A stretch of DNA of 64,000 bases from Rachycentron canadum (taxonomy: Eukaryota; Chordata; Actinopteri; Carangiformes; Rachycentridae), in contig CM076666.1 of NCBI GenBank assembly GCA_038496675.1, positions 15,257,817-15,321,816 of the forward strand, written 5' to 3'. This document shows, in pieces, positions 49,301-60,922 of the stretch. The notes beneath the pieces are model-generated. The model ran no database searches and was not told the origin of the DNA. It was given only the letters and a program-made list of their open reading frames with translations. The position numbers and the translations under genes were made by a program. Each line of letters starts with the position of its first letter. The stretch's first letter is position 1.

Positions 49301-52300
49301 AAGAAAAATATGGATTCAATGTGAACCAGGAGATTCAAATTAAAAACACACCCACACCCACTGAGAGAGAGACAGAGAGAGACTGACACAATGCCCGGGT
49401 GCATGCTCTGGCTTGGCTCTTCACATTTCAGATGCATCACACACAGTATGCCAGTTATATCTGTGTGTGTGTGTGTCTGTGTGTGTCACTGGGAAATTGT
49501 AAATAATGAATTAAAAGGTACCCATTTCAAGACGACCCGCCAAGTTAACTGCGATAGCTGCAGATTGGTTTAATAAAATATGAGCTAAATTCTCCCCTGC
49601 CACTACTGTCACTGATGCAAAGAAGGGCAATGAAATGTAAATACATTGTCACTAGTCTAAGAAGGACACAGAAACACTGTAAGAACTGAGATACCAGCTG
49701 AGGAGGAAAATATGATCAGATGTTCATGGCACATGTAGAGGCAAAACAGAAAAGGTGAAAGAACGTACTGAATTTGTTAAATAAGCTGCATGAGTTTTGA
49801 CTAGTTTTGGACAGTTTGCCTTCACAGGAAACTTCAGAGGAGGAAGACACAGCAAAGATTTTAAGACAGAGTGGGATGGCATGCGACAAGGGCCCAGACT
49901 GAATCATGTTGGAGGAGGTTCAGAAGAATCAGAAGAACTTCCCAAATGTACATAATTGGAGCTTGGAGGAACTTCAACATAAGATCTGGGCTGTGAGTGA
50001 AGTTTTTACTTTGTGCTCATTCCTACACAGATAATGACTTTTTTATATGTATTATTTAAGGGATGTGAGCTGCCCACCTTCATGCCCCAAATACCATCAT
50101 ACAATCATACCCCAGTCAGTTTTGAGGCTTAAACATGGTTTCTCTGTTTCTCTTTGATGCCCGTAGGCAAATGTACACAGAGGTCATTTAACATTCATGT
50201 GGCTGCTTTTTTTTTTTTTTATACTTGCACATAAACTCCCAGCATTTCTTTTTCTGTTTCAAACCCGCCTCCCAACAGGAGATGGATCAATCAGTCAGTT
50301 TGCTTGAACTTGGAAGTAGGTCTTGTTCAGACTAACTTCAGCCCCTGAAAAAAAAAAAAAAAAAAAACAGCTCTGAGTAAAAACACAACCTCTTTTTCAT
50401 TGATACAGCAAAAGTGCCAATGCAGAGGGCAAGGGCAAAAAACACAAGGGGTTGCCCAGGAACTAAGTTGATATTGTGCTACAACCTAATGCAGCGGCAT
50501 CTGGAAAGGTACTACATACACATAATCTTGGTAAATGACCTTGTATTTCTGATTAGTGCTAAAAGTCGAGTTGTAAAATCTTCTCTCAGAGTATGATAAA
50601 CCACTGACTAGTCTTTTGGTGTCTTATAAACCATAGCACTCATGGTTGTGTTCTCAATCTCATAACACATCCCTACCAGCACAGGGCTGATTTCCATGCA
50701 TTCAAGGGCATCATTAGTAACAAAGTCACAGAGGAGCCAACCCACAAACAGCATCGAGCAGGCTGACTGGTTCATCTATAGCTCCTGTCAGCAGCCAGGT
50801 TCGAAACAGAGGTGGCAAAAAGAGAAATTTTGCACAAACATAGTATAAGTAAGCACAGGTATAAAAAAAATAGCACACATGGATTAGCCCATGCTAGTCT
50901 GCACAATTTGTTGTGGATATTTGAAAGCTGTGTGCAAAGTTACACCCTTGGGTATGTAAGGTCACAAAAATATAGACGTCTTTGCAGAGCTGCAATTCAA
51001 ACATACGTACATTTGGCCGTAAGATGGAACATTTTTACTTTCAGCTAATCACTGCCCCTGCACACAAGCATAAGGTTTGACAGATCACAATCAAAAGAAC
51101 AAAAGTCAAAATAGTTGCTAAATCCGCACTATGGATGTTCAGAACTTCAAACTGTGAACATCTTACAATGACATGTCATGTGGCAAAACTCATGACACTG
51201 AACAATGAGTTCATAAAACTGTGAAAATTCTTGAACTAAGAATAAATAAGAGTTCATGCCTGTGCTGCCTGCGGGGCAGTCAATGTGCTCAGGAACACGT
51301 TTGACAATTATTTTCAGGGGAATGTGTCACTGTTTGAGAGGAGTTTTCTGAACATCAAAGTCAGTCTCTCTGAAGACATGTTAGATAACTTCAAAGTCCT
51401 GTGACTGCTTTGCCGAGAGGTGCTTTTCCTTTGTTTTGTTCAGCTAGTTTGTTTTCTACCCCATTGAGGAGTAGATGATAAAGACTGAGTGTGTATTGCA
51501 TCATCAACCTGCTCTTTGTAATTTATGATTCAAGGACACAGTGGACATTGAACACGACTTTAAACACCAAAATACTCTGACAGGTTGGCATCCAAGCAAG
51601 AAGGTAGCAGAGATCCTTTTTTAGTTATTTATGTTTTTTATTTCTATTGAAATTTCCATGAATTAACAAGTGGTTAGCTTAATTTTACCACTTTAAAATG
51701 AAAAATTTCTCTCTTTATTGTGCTGTACATTCATTGGGTTTTCTTGTTCCTCAAGGCTCTTCATTTCTTCACCACATACACAACAGATAATTTGTCTAAG
51801 AATTGTGCACTTCCACCATTCATATGGAAGACCTTGAACATGAGCATGGCTGGTTATGATGATGGAACTGTTGTTACTGGGGTCACCACTTTCGTGTCTT
51901 CTGTAACAGAAGTTAGCTCAGAACTGATTCTAAAAAGCAAAAACCTGCTTTTTCGAACTTTACATAGCAAGATTTTTTTTTTCCAGACTGTTCTTGTTGA
52001 AAGCTAAAGTTGTATGAAAGGGTCTGATCCCATAATTGCAAACTAAAAGACATGTATCGTATTAAACCGAGATGCAATTTATCTCATATTTTTCCGATTC
52101 AATTCAGTGCAATTCTACAAATAAACATAGTGGGTTAGATTCTTAAAGGGCAATTTACATGAGATAGGAGGAAGCCCCCCTGTTCTCCTTCACTTGACTG
52201 ACATGCTCCTTTACCTAGACAAATTGTTGTCCTTACTCATATGCAATAATTGTGTTTTTGCTCATTTTATACATAGGGGGGGGTGAGCCTCTTAAAAACC

Positions 52301-53479
52301 ACCTGGTCACTGGTGACTAGTTAATGCAAAGCAGAGTAGCAACCCGCATGCACATATACGTGTTTAAATGTTTAGACTTTACTCAATATAGATATGCTAC
52401 AACTTGTTAGCGTAGAGAGATTCTCCACAGTCAAACCATTTGGCTCATTTTACAGTAACCATAACAACAAAACTATAATTGATACAGATTCACAGCTGCA
52501 AAACCTTTGAAGCAGTCTTAAAGGCCTATTATCTGTCCATTTCTCTGTCTTTTATATTCCTTTAGTCTGTAAAGGATAGAAATGGGGGTATTTCATAAAA
52601 GTATTCCAGGTCGTGCATGTCCATTGCGGACAGTCAGGTAACATCTTCTTTTTCCTCTCCTTCTTCCTCTTCATCCTCTTCTTCTTCTCTTTCCTTGACA
52701 AGTGTCAAAATCAGTCAGCTCCTACATTGTCTGGTCTGCTAAATGTTGTCCATCAGTCCCGTTTCCTTTCTTTACCTCTTCTAACATGAAAACAAATTTT
52801 CAACAAGTTGGAAGATTATGTTTGTTTTCATTAGTTTACCACTCACTTATGAACTTACCAATGAATGAACCACCTAACCTCTTCTCTGCCTATCTTCTCT
52901 GCCTAGAGGCAACAAAAATAATAGATAACTAGGATTGGGCTGTCTGCTCTGCTGCCCATCAGTGTCTCCAGTCTGTTTTTAATTCACAGTTAAAAATGGA
53001 GACATTCCTGGGGAAAGCTTCAGCCAGGAATAGGCCACCAAAAACTGTGAATGCCCACGGAAAACAGGGGCTTTGTCTGGTCACTCTAAATAAAATAAAT
53101 AAAAGCAGCACCACACAAATCCAAACAAAAACTGAAACTATACAAGTGTAACGTGTAGTTTTACATAGGCTCATGTGGTGGTATAGGAGAGTCTTGAATC
53201 ACTGGGATGATGCCTTAGTCTAACCATGGCTAACGGGCTGTAGATTTTTATTTACTATAGAGACATCTGAGAGGTATCAATCTTCTCATATAAGTCTAAT
53301 ATTTAAGTTCAAAGAAAAGTCAAAATTTAAACCAATCCAGTTTTCATGAGCTTTAAATATTTCATATGTTAATACCCATCCAAGTTTCTATCCAAATACA
53401 CAGTCTGATTGAAAATGCTGGCGGCTGCCTTATCAGAAATGATCAGCTATTGTGCTGACTTTTATTTCCCACAGCCTCA

Positions 53480-53830
53480 AATCAGCTGCAAGGAGCTGAT
53501 GCCTGTAACTCCTCTTAATTAGTACCAGATCCTCGACCAGCATGCAATATATATCATATTATAAACCTCATCTACCTGCCACACATAGAGTGGGTCTCTA
53601 GTGGCATTATTATATGACTAATGCCGTGGCATTAATTGAAATTTCCCTCCCTGAAGATCAGTGTTGGTGGATAGGCTATTATAGAACTATCTCCATGTGC
53701 TGGGCTGGAGCCCATTCAGGCAAAGCAAAGCCACGGTGTGTAATATATAGTATGAACCAGATCAATGAAGCGGAGGAGCAGCATTTATGAAAATGAAAAG
53801 CATAATTTGTCCAATCCATCAATAACATAA
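53480..53830. promoter_or_regulatory. Possible conserved non-coding element
   Basis: Non-repetitive sequence with CTCTTAATTAGTACC, GGCATTAATTGAAATT, TGACTAATGCC and CAGCTGC words, and no coding frame. The dense homeodomain-type words resemble vertebrate developmental enhancers, about 2.5 kb before the convertase gene. Conservation has not been tested. Confidence 0.27.
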
Positions 53831-55859
53831 TATATATAGTTAATATCTTTGTAATTTCATCAGTAAAATAATGTGTGATAATAAGTTACATTTTAATAGT
53901 AAAAATATTATCATGAAATGCTTAAATAACATTATATGTGATATGTGGTTAAAAAAAATACTAAAGGACTGTTTCCAATGCCAGGACAATCATTTTCATT
54001 AGGTTTGGTCTGATGTAATGCAAAACAGGCAGCATCCCCTCTGAAATAATGCAGAAAGATTCAAATAAAATTAACATACTGGGACATGTTGCATCACATA
54101 TTCTGGTAATCCTCCTCCAGTTCCTATCAACTCCAGCCATTTGCATTTTGCTATATAACACAGTATTGTAGCATATGAAACATGCAATAATAAGCTACCT
54201 TGGCACTGGATGTTAAGTTAAGTTTGGCTTTCTCTGTAGCATGCTACAATATAGGAAGATGAATAAAACGTTCCAGCTTTTGTAGATCGTACAAAGGATT
54301 TCAGTTGGTTCATCTCCTCCTCCAGTTTCTCCTCCAGTTTTCTTAACAACTGTTCATCACTAATAACTGTAAGACAAGTTCTGTTACCAACATATGCTTA
54401 AGTAAATAATTCAGTCATTAAAAGACAGAAACCACATAAGTCAAATTCTTAAAATATTCACTAATTACTTGCTCTTCAAGCATTAAGGAGTTTTTTCTGA
54501 CCTTTTTGCTTGTTCACTTCATTTTCAGGTGACATACAAGCTTGCCCTTGTCTCTTGCAGACACTAACTTGGTTTAATAAAGTGAACACATTCTTTTGCA
54601 TTCTTGTGTTAAAAAAAAGTCATTTAGACATTTTTATTTGCATGTATTTCTTCTAATAAGACACTAGAACTAGAACTGACCAGTATATAAAGATGATGCA
54701 GAAAGATTCAGTGCTCATATTAATGAAGATAGAAATACAGCTTTCATTGTTGATTTTTAAGGGTAATTCAGTGCATTTACATGAACAATAATCATAATAG
54801 TTTAGCAAAAATAATTTAAAAAATGTTCCAACTCAGTCAGAACAAACAGGCCCAAACTGACTGGAATTTCAATCAGTCACAGAGGGATAGTTCAAACCTT
54901 TTCATAGCTGCAATTTATCACCACTCAAATGTCTAGTCTTTCCTGTCTGTGCAGAGCTGCAACATTAAAATTTAAGAATATCTTGATGGTCCTTTCATAC
55001 ACCCTGAAGGATTTTTTTCTGATTGCTTCAGATTGACCCAGTTAAAGCTGTGAATTTTTATATGCCGGGATATCACTTCACAATACACTGACCACTGGGG
55101 GAAAGCATTTGTCCAATAAAATAAAATAAAATCATTGCCTCAAGGCAAATACTTAACATATCCTTTGGGTTCATGATAAGGCTTTTTACTGCAAACACAC
55201 AGGCCATATCAGTTTGCATAGTGAGTATATGACTGAGCGTGCTATTATTATTAGTAGTAGTAGTATAGAACAGATTATATTATAGTGGTAGGACGCTCTG
55301 CAGATGCTTTAGTGCTGTGGTGATAGATCACAAAATTATACATGTAGGAAGAAGGTTGTTGTTGATTTGCAAAAATGTGTTCAGCAGCTCAGAAACCAAA
55401 CTCCCTGTGTTTGGATGTTTGTACTTGAGTAGACAGTGAACTGTGAAACAGAGCAAAACACTGCACTCTGATAAAATGACGATAGAGAGACCAACAATAT
55501 GCTTTAAAATCTAGCTGAGTAGAAGTATAGATAAAAATATTTAAGAACAAGCGGTCCAAAACCCAATGCAGTGGCTACTTGAGAAAATGTACAGGTTCAA
55601 ATTAAGACATATATACAATTATGTTAGCGCATCTGTCTTATTTTGAGCTTTTTTGTGCCATTAACAACATATTTAATGTGGTGGTCCTTTTTTTATTCAT
55701 CATTATTCATTGCATTGAAAACAAGTGGTGTGTGTGCCATCCTTTCCATCTCCTCATACAGATATTGTCATAGAGGCCTGTAAAGATGATTCACACTTTT
55801 TACGGGTAATTAGCAGGGAAGTGAATGGTCTGTTTGAAAAGTGCAACACACAGATGAGG

Positions 55860-56163
55860 CTTCAGCATAAATAAGGAGACTTTGTCTTGCTCTTCAGCCC
55901 ACAGGTCGGATCCTCATAAGGGACGCGCTGCAGTTGATCCCTGGCCCCCATGTTGAAGCAGTAATTTGATAGCAGCTTGTCCTAGTGGAGCAGAGTCAAG
56001 TCTTGGCGACAAACATCCTTTCTGCAGAGGATCAGGTGAAAGCAGTTTGAACTTTTAACGAAAACTATGAAAAACGCGTCCAACAGCGGAGCAGACAACG
56101 GGGGAGACGCATGAAAGACCCGGGCGCCGTCTAATTAGTGGAAGCCGCTTCACCTCTGCAGCG
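55860..56163 (+). promoter_or_regulatory. Probable core promoter and 5' UTR of the convertase gene
   Basis: A TATA-like word (CATAAATAAGG, about 55866-55876) is followed about 25-30 bases later by CTCTTCAGCCC, which could be an initiator. A CpG-containing stretch (GACGCGCTG, AACGCGTCC, CCGGGCGCCG) then leads to the ATG at 56164. Two short upstream ORFs lie in it. An AG at 56160-56161 after CTTCACCTCTGC could instead be a splice acceptor, in which case the promoter is further upstream. Confidence 0.35.
56067..56134 (+). other. Two overlapping upstream ORFs before the convertase start
   Basis: uORF1 is 56067-56114 (15 codons plus TGA). uORF2 is 56111-56134 (7 codons plus TAA). They overlap as ATGA, so one stop and the next start share bases. 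Their relevance depends on the true transcription start. Confidence 0.5.
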
Positions 56164-56313
56164 ATGCTGCGTTTCTTGGCGCTGTGGATGGGAACTGTCC
56201 TCCAGCTTTGTCATGCAACGATTTACACCAACGACTGGGCCGTAAGAATAAGAGGCGACCTGCAGTCTGTGAACAGGATAGCAGAGAAATATGGATTCAC
56301 AAACATGGGTCAG
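56164..56313 (+). CDS. pcsk5/6-like: Convertase exon 1 (signal peptide, start of prodomain)
   Basis: It encodes MLRFLALWMGTVLQLCHA as a probable signal peptide, then TIYTNDWAVRIRGDLQSVNR and IAEKYGFTNMGQ. The donor is CAG|GTAAGT, phase 0. The ATG is the first that opens this frame; upstream ATGs meet stops quickly. Confidence 0.9.
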
Positions 56314-59300
56314 GTAAGTGTGATCCAGCACAGATGAGCACTGGACATGGCCACATTTGCATTATTCATCTCAACTGTTGTCAAAGCTCTTAAATCCTCT
56401 GTCTGCCACTGTTATTTCGACTCAGTCTTTAGAGTAAGACACTTTATTAGGCCACATCCCACTGAGGGAAAAGAAACAAATACAGAATATGGACAAAATT
56501 ATCCTATTATAAAAATAATTTACTATATATGCAAATGTCATTTAAAATAATCAACTGCAGTGGTAACAAAACTTAATTAATAGTAGTTTTGTGATTTAGT
56601 GCAATAGATATGTTTGCAATTGAGTCAATTGTCTTCCAGGTAGAAACCAGAGCAATGTTCACAAAGCTTCTTCATAATATTTGACAAGTCAAAAATCATT
56701 TGATGAAGCTTCAGTATTTGAGCTGAAACTTCCACTTAGATGCTGCAAAATCAAGTTAAAATATGAGATTATCTCACAGGCCTTCTGCTTTTGTGGCATC
56801 CTGGAGAACTTTTAATGTCAGATGTCAGCAGCTGCTGTGAAGCCTGTTAAGATGCCAGGAATCACATTTTGTTCCCTCACCTCTTACCTTCATTTCAATA
56901 CCATGACCTCTGCCATATAATATTAATTATCCACACAGTTAAACCCTGAAGAACCGACATCCACTGCTTTATTACCATTTCATTCACAGCCACAAAGCAT
57001 TTTCTCAGTACGTACATGAAAGAAATAAAAACAGAAATCAATCAGGCCATACTGGTCAATACACCCACAGAATGACCAAATAAAAAGAAAGTCAATAAAT
57101 AATAAAACTAATAAATAAAACAAGCAAGTTGTAGAGCCCAGGCCAATAAAATTCAACACATGTAGGCCCACTCCCTCGGGATGGATGCTGTAATGAAAGT
57201 TGCAGGTCCTGGGTATATGTTTCACAGCGGTGATATGAACCAGAGAGACCCTTTTGAAACTGAAAAAAAATAGAATAAAATACTTGACTTTATGGAGCTG
57301 AGGGCTGAAATCAAAGAGCAAATTTCACAACAGAGCCGCCGGGGAATAAATTAGGGCCATAATTTATTCTTGTCAGTCACAGAAAATGACCAACACTTTT
57401 TTTTTATTAAACATAAATTACTCAGAGCTCCTCTTTTTTACTATATGTAATAAAAAATCTGCTCACATCATGGAATCGTGGACACAAATACACACACAAC
57501 TACGCAAACAGGTGCATTATGTGCATGTATACAGCACACATGAGCAGCAGTGTGGCAGAAGTCTTGTGGCTCAGGTTGCCTTCACCTGAAAAACTATCAG
57601 AGGTGTAAGGTAGCTGCCTTAATGAAAGACGCCAAAGGCAGCTTCATAATTTAAAAGCTGTTTAGCACAGAGACGGAGCTGCACACCTTCACCTGAAAAC
57701 AAATTCATCCCGTGGATTTCACATCTGTTTCACCAGGTCGGAGAGCTGAGGAGTTATTACAGTTTTCGCCACCATGAGACAGCGAAGTGGTCGTCTGTGT
57801 CCAACAAAGAGTTGACTGCTAGTGTCGCCAAGGAGACAAAGGTATAGTAATGGGAGAAGTGGAAGACTCTTCTGGATAATTCATCAGCTGCATGTCCCCA
57901 CCCTGCAGCCTCGTACAAACACATGAGCACACACATGGTCAATGGATCTGGCCTCCTTCCTACACACACTTGTGCCCTCACATCATGGACCAACGCACAC
58001 ACACACACCCCTACAAAACCTCCGGATGCCAAGAGTCAAAGAGGAACAAACGTGCCCAGTGTTACACACAGCAGCACATTCAAAATTATACATATTAAAA
58101 TTAAAGTTGCCTCTAGGAACACACTCCGAATACAAAAACATGCTACAAATATAAAAACAAATGCAAAAAGGGAAAAACACATGCTCAAGCTGAAGAGCTC
58201 CAGGTGACAGTGGGAGTGATGGGCTCCATTTGGATGAGCAGCAACATTACAGATGGACCTATTTCTAAAAGTGAGTTTAGTCAAAGACATACAGATACAA
58301 CAAACATATATTTCTTTAATTCAATAAACTTTGTATTTATAACTCATTCAGCTTTATCTTCTGACAAACAAACAAATGTTAGCTATATTTCAAACATGGT
58401 GCACATACATCTGATTGCCGCTTTCAACCTGGAGGGGGGTCCTCACTCCTGAAAACAGCTCATTTCTAAACAGACATTATGTGGAAAAACTGACCACACA
58501 TTTGAAATCTAAATGGTTCACAAATAAATAATGTCAACATTTATCCGCAGACATAACTGTAAAGTGTTGTTCATCATAAATGGAGCCCACCACTTGTGTG
58601 TTGCATCTGTTGTAATTCTGGTTTTGGTGCGTGTTTTCCGTTTCTGTTCCGTGCTGCCACGCTTGTATGTGTTTTCTTATTTGTAGCATTTTTGTTTTTG
58701 TTTCTATCATTAAAATTAATACAATTTACCCTGACGGCGTGTAACAAATTTCAAAGCAATCAGTCCTGCAGTTGTTGACTGGCACTAGTAGATGTCGTCA
58801 AAGTTGTCAGGATTAATCCTCTGAGAAATATGAATATTTGTACTGACATTTCTACATACATTCTAGTAAACATTTCTGTTTTGTTGATTTAGAGAGATTT
58901 CACTGGTTAAGTGATGAATCTAACCGGCTGCTGATCCTAAAACAAAATTCAGTGGATCCTCTGTGAACCATGAATATCTGGTGGTCCATCCAATAGATGG
59001 AAAGATAGACTGTCGGCCTATGTGTCCATCTGATACTGTACTAGACTAACACTGACATGTATGTCTCCACAAATACAAACACACGATATGTTTTTTTAAG
59101 GTCGAATGGCTCCAACAGCAGGTGGTCCTCAGAAGAGTAAAGAGGAACTTCAGAGCAAGTCACATCTTCTCCATTTCAGACATGAAAACCAAACACCTCC
59201 CCCCTGTCCATCCTCAGCCCAACCGCACACAGACACATGACCCAGTGTGGAACAGCCTGTGGTACAATGTGAGTCAGATTTTTTTTTCTTTTCTAAACTA

Positions 59301-60922
59301 AAGTCTGAAACACAGACACATGAACCCAGACAGACAGAGCCTAAAATAGATCCTGATTTATTCTTTACTCCTAAGGGCTAAATTGAATGTCCCACTATTT
59401 GCTCCACAGCACTGCAGCGATGAGTCCACAGGCTGCCAGCCTCGTATGAACATTGCAGCGGCCTGGAGGAGAGGGCACACAGGGAAGGGTGTGGTGGTGT
59501 CTGTCCTAGATGATGGCATTGAGAGCGAGCATCCGGATCTGAAGCCAAATTATGTAAGTGCCCTGGGATGGGACGCTCTTCGCGGGAAGGGGACATTAAT
59601 CATAAGCAATTTGGCAGAGCTCTTAGTGTAAGAGCGCAGAGCTGAGACAGATATTGCAGGCAGAGCTTTTGGGCCAGAGGTTTGCAAAGGCCGGCTAAGA
59701 GTATTGGAATGGACATTAAACGTCTGATCCACTTAACTGTCGAGTGGACTGGTGAATAATGCTCTTTGTGATTTGTCTGATGAAACAGAGACAGATAGCC
59801 ACTGGCATCTTGTTATGTGCTGCTACTTACTATCCATCTGATTCAGGATCCTCTCGCCAGCTATGATGTGAACGGACAAGACCAAGATCCCTCTCCAAAT
59901 TATTCAGACAATGCTGAAAACTAGTGAGCACTTCTTATTATCTCTAGATTTGTCTTTGCACCTGTTTTGCAATTTCCTTTTCCAGTCATAATTCTCACTT
60001 TAATTAATGCATGCTTTTTCTTTCCATTTTTTCCCAGTAATTACATGCATATATGGATATGCAAATTCCCCAGTCTGAATTCTGTCTTCTTACTGGTTTG
60101 ATGTAACGGAAATAGCCTGTCTTCTCCTCATGCATATGCATCTAACCTCATGTTCTGATGTTCTCCTCCTTTTTCTCCGAAGCCATGGGACACAGTGTGC
60201 AGGGATGGTTGCTGCTGCAAACAACTCTCAGTGCACGGTTGGCGTGTCTTTTCATGCACAGATAGGCGGTGAGTGCATGTGATGGTGTGAAACTAGCGTG
60301 TCAAAGGACTTTTGGAGGTCAGAGTTTTGTATACAGTGGATTGGAACGTCTTTGCTTTTCTCCCCCTGTACCTATAGGCATCCGTATGCTGGATGGAGAT
60401 GTGACAGACATCATGGAGGCCCAATCACTGAGCTTTAGACCACAGTATATTGATATTTACTTAGCTAGCTGGGGGCCAGAAGATGACGGAGCCACTTTGG
60501 AGGGGCCTGGGCCTCTGACTCATCTTGCTTTACAAAACGGCATTAAAACAGTGAGAGAAAGACAAAGAGAGAGAGAAGGGGGGGCTAGTTAGCTGTGTGT
60601 GTTTGTTTACATTGGTGTCCTACCCGCGGCTGTATATTTACTTCAAGGGCTTATTTTTCCTTATCAATATGTAAATATCATTAATAAATTAATCATCTCT
60701 CTCTGCCTCGCCAATTAATCTTAGGGCCGGAATGGGAGGGGCTCTGTCTTTGTATGGGCGTCAGGGAACGGAGGGCAGAGAAGTGACCACTGTTCCTGTG
60801 ACGGCTACAGCAACAGTATCTACACCATCTCTATCAGCAGCAGCACTCGGCGCGGAAGCCAGCCAGATTACCTGGAGCAGTGCACCTCCACACTGGCGAC
60901 AGCGTACACCGGCAGGGAGAGA
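56164..60922 (+). CDS. pcsk5/6-like: Furin-like proprotein convertase, PCSK5/PCSK6-like, 5' part (eight exons; continues past the window)
   Basis: Exons 56164-56313, 57737-57841, 59101-59268, 59410-59553, 59847-59923, 60183-60268, 60378-60550 and 60725-60922 all have GT-AG borders and join to 367 residues without a stop. Such enzymes are secretory-pathway serine proteases that cut precursors after basic residues. What is seen: signal peptide (about 1-18); prodomain starting IYTNDWAVRI; autocleavage site LRRVKR ending at Arg100; catalytic Asp175 in SVLDDGIE; catalytic His216 in HGTQCAG; RMLDGDVTD; SWGPEDDG; oxyanion Asn316 in WASGNGG; and CDGYSNSIYTIS. YTNxWAV, WLQQQ and HCSD favour PCSK5/PCSK6 over furin or PCSK4. 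The Ser exon, P domain and Cys-rich tail are not in the window. Several normally invariant residues differ. Open frames and consensus splice sites argue against a pseudogene. Confidence 0.92.
57737..57841 (+). CDS. pcsk5/6-like: Convertase exon 2 (prodomain)
   Basis: 35 codons: VGELRSYYSFRHHETAKWSS, then VSNKELTASVAKETK. The YYSFRHHETAK stretch corresponds to YYHFYHSRTIKR of PCSK5, but the internal RS-type secondary cleavage site is changed to KWSS. Confidence 0.9.
58740..59000 (+). repeat. Dispersed percomorph repeat in convertase intron 2
   Basis: The phrases caaatttcaaagcaatcagtcc, cgtcaaagttgtcaggatta, atcctctgagaaatatgaat and gtggtccatccaatagatgg match the spacing of the GTTTAGCAGG-family repeat at 11930-12330, though they are more diverged. 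Confidence 0.4.
59101..59268 (+). CDS. pcsk5/6-like: Convertase exon 3 (primary autocleavage site)
   Basis: 56 codons starting VEWLQQQVVLRRVKR, the prodomain end and maturation site. A variable linker follows, with an N-glycosylation sequon (NRT), then DPVWNSLWYN, where the mature catalytic domain begins its fold. Confidence 0.92.
59410..59553 (+). CDS. pcsk5/6-like: Convertase exon 4 (catalytic Asp)
   Basis: 48 codons: HCSDESTGCQPRMNIAAAWR, then RGHTGKGVVVSVLDDGIESE, then HPDLKPNY. The first Asp of LDDG is the catalytic residue. The donor is TAT|GTAAGT; the frame read on past this donor is intron. Confidence 0.94.
59847..60268 (+). CDS. pcsk5/6-like: Convertase exons 5 and 6 (catalytic His), intron 59924-60182
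   Basis: Exon 5 (59847-59923) encodes DPLASYDVNGQDQDPSPNYS, then DNAEN and two bases of Tyr215. Exon 6 (60183-60268) completes YHGTQCAGMVAAANNSQCTV, then GVSFHAQIG. His216 is catalytic. The family's HGTRCAGEVAA is altered to Gln and Met at the fourth and eighth positions. Confidence 0.9.
60378..60550 (+). CDS. pcsk5/6-like: Convertase exon 7 (substrate-binding loops)
   Basis: It encodes GIRMLDGDVTDIMEAQSLSF, then RPQYIDIYLASWGPEDDGAT, then LEGPGPLTHLALQNGIKT. The Glu of MEAQSL, an S4-pocket acid in furin, is kept. YSASWGP is changed to YLASWGP and KTVDGP to ATLEGP. The acceptor is CCTATAG|GC and the donor ACA|GTGAGA. Confidence 0.92.
60725..60922 (+). CDS. pcsk5/6-like: Convertase exon 8 (oxyanion Asn)
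   Basis: 66 codons: GRNGRGSVFVWASGNGGQRS, then DHCSCDGYSNSIYTISISSS, then the piece ending YLEQCTSTLATAYTGRER. Asn of SGNGG forms the oxyanion hole. PWYLEEC of the family is PDYLEQC here. The donor is AGA|GTGAGT, phase 0. Confidence 0.92.

Larger units (their letters stand above)
46044..55860. other. Intergenic region between the insyn2-like and convertase genes
   Basis: It contains the insyn2-like 3' UTR to about 46.4 kb, then about 9.4 kb in which I see no exon with family motifs. Short A- and T-runs (46104-46124, 50207-50221, 50348-50368) and a possible conserved element at about 53.5-53.8 kb are present. Open frames are short and featureless. Confidence 0.55.

Noticed and set aside
59383..59631. 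82-codon frame covering convertase exon 4 and continuing to 59631
   Set aside because: Only 59410-59553 is exon. The rest reads through a GTAAGT donor, and family homology stops exactly there.
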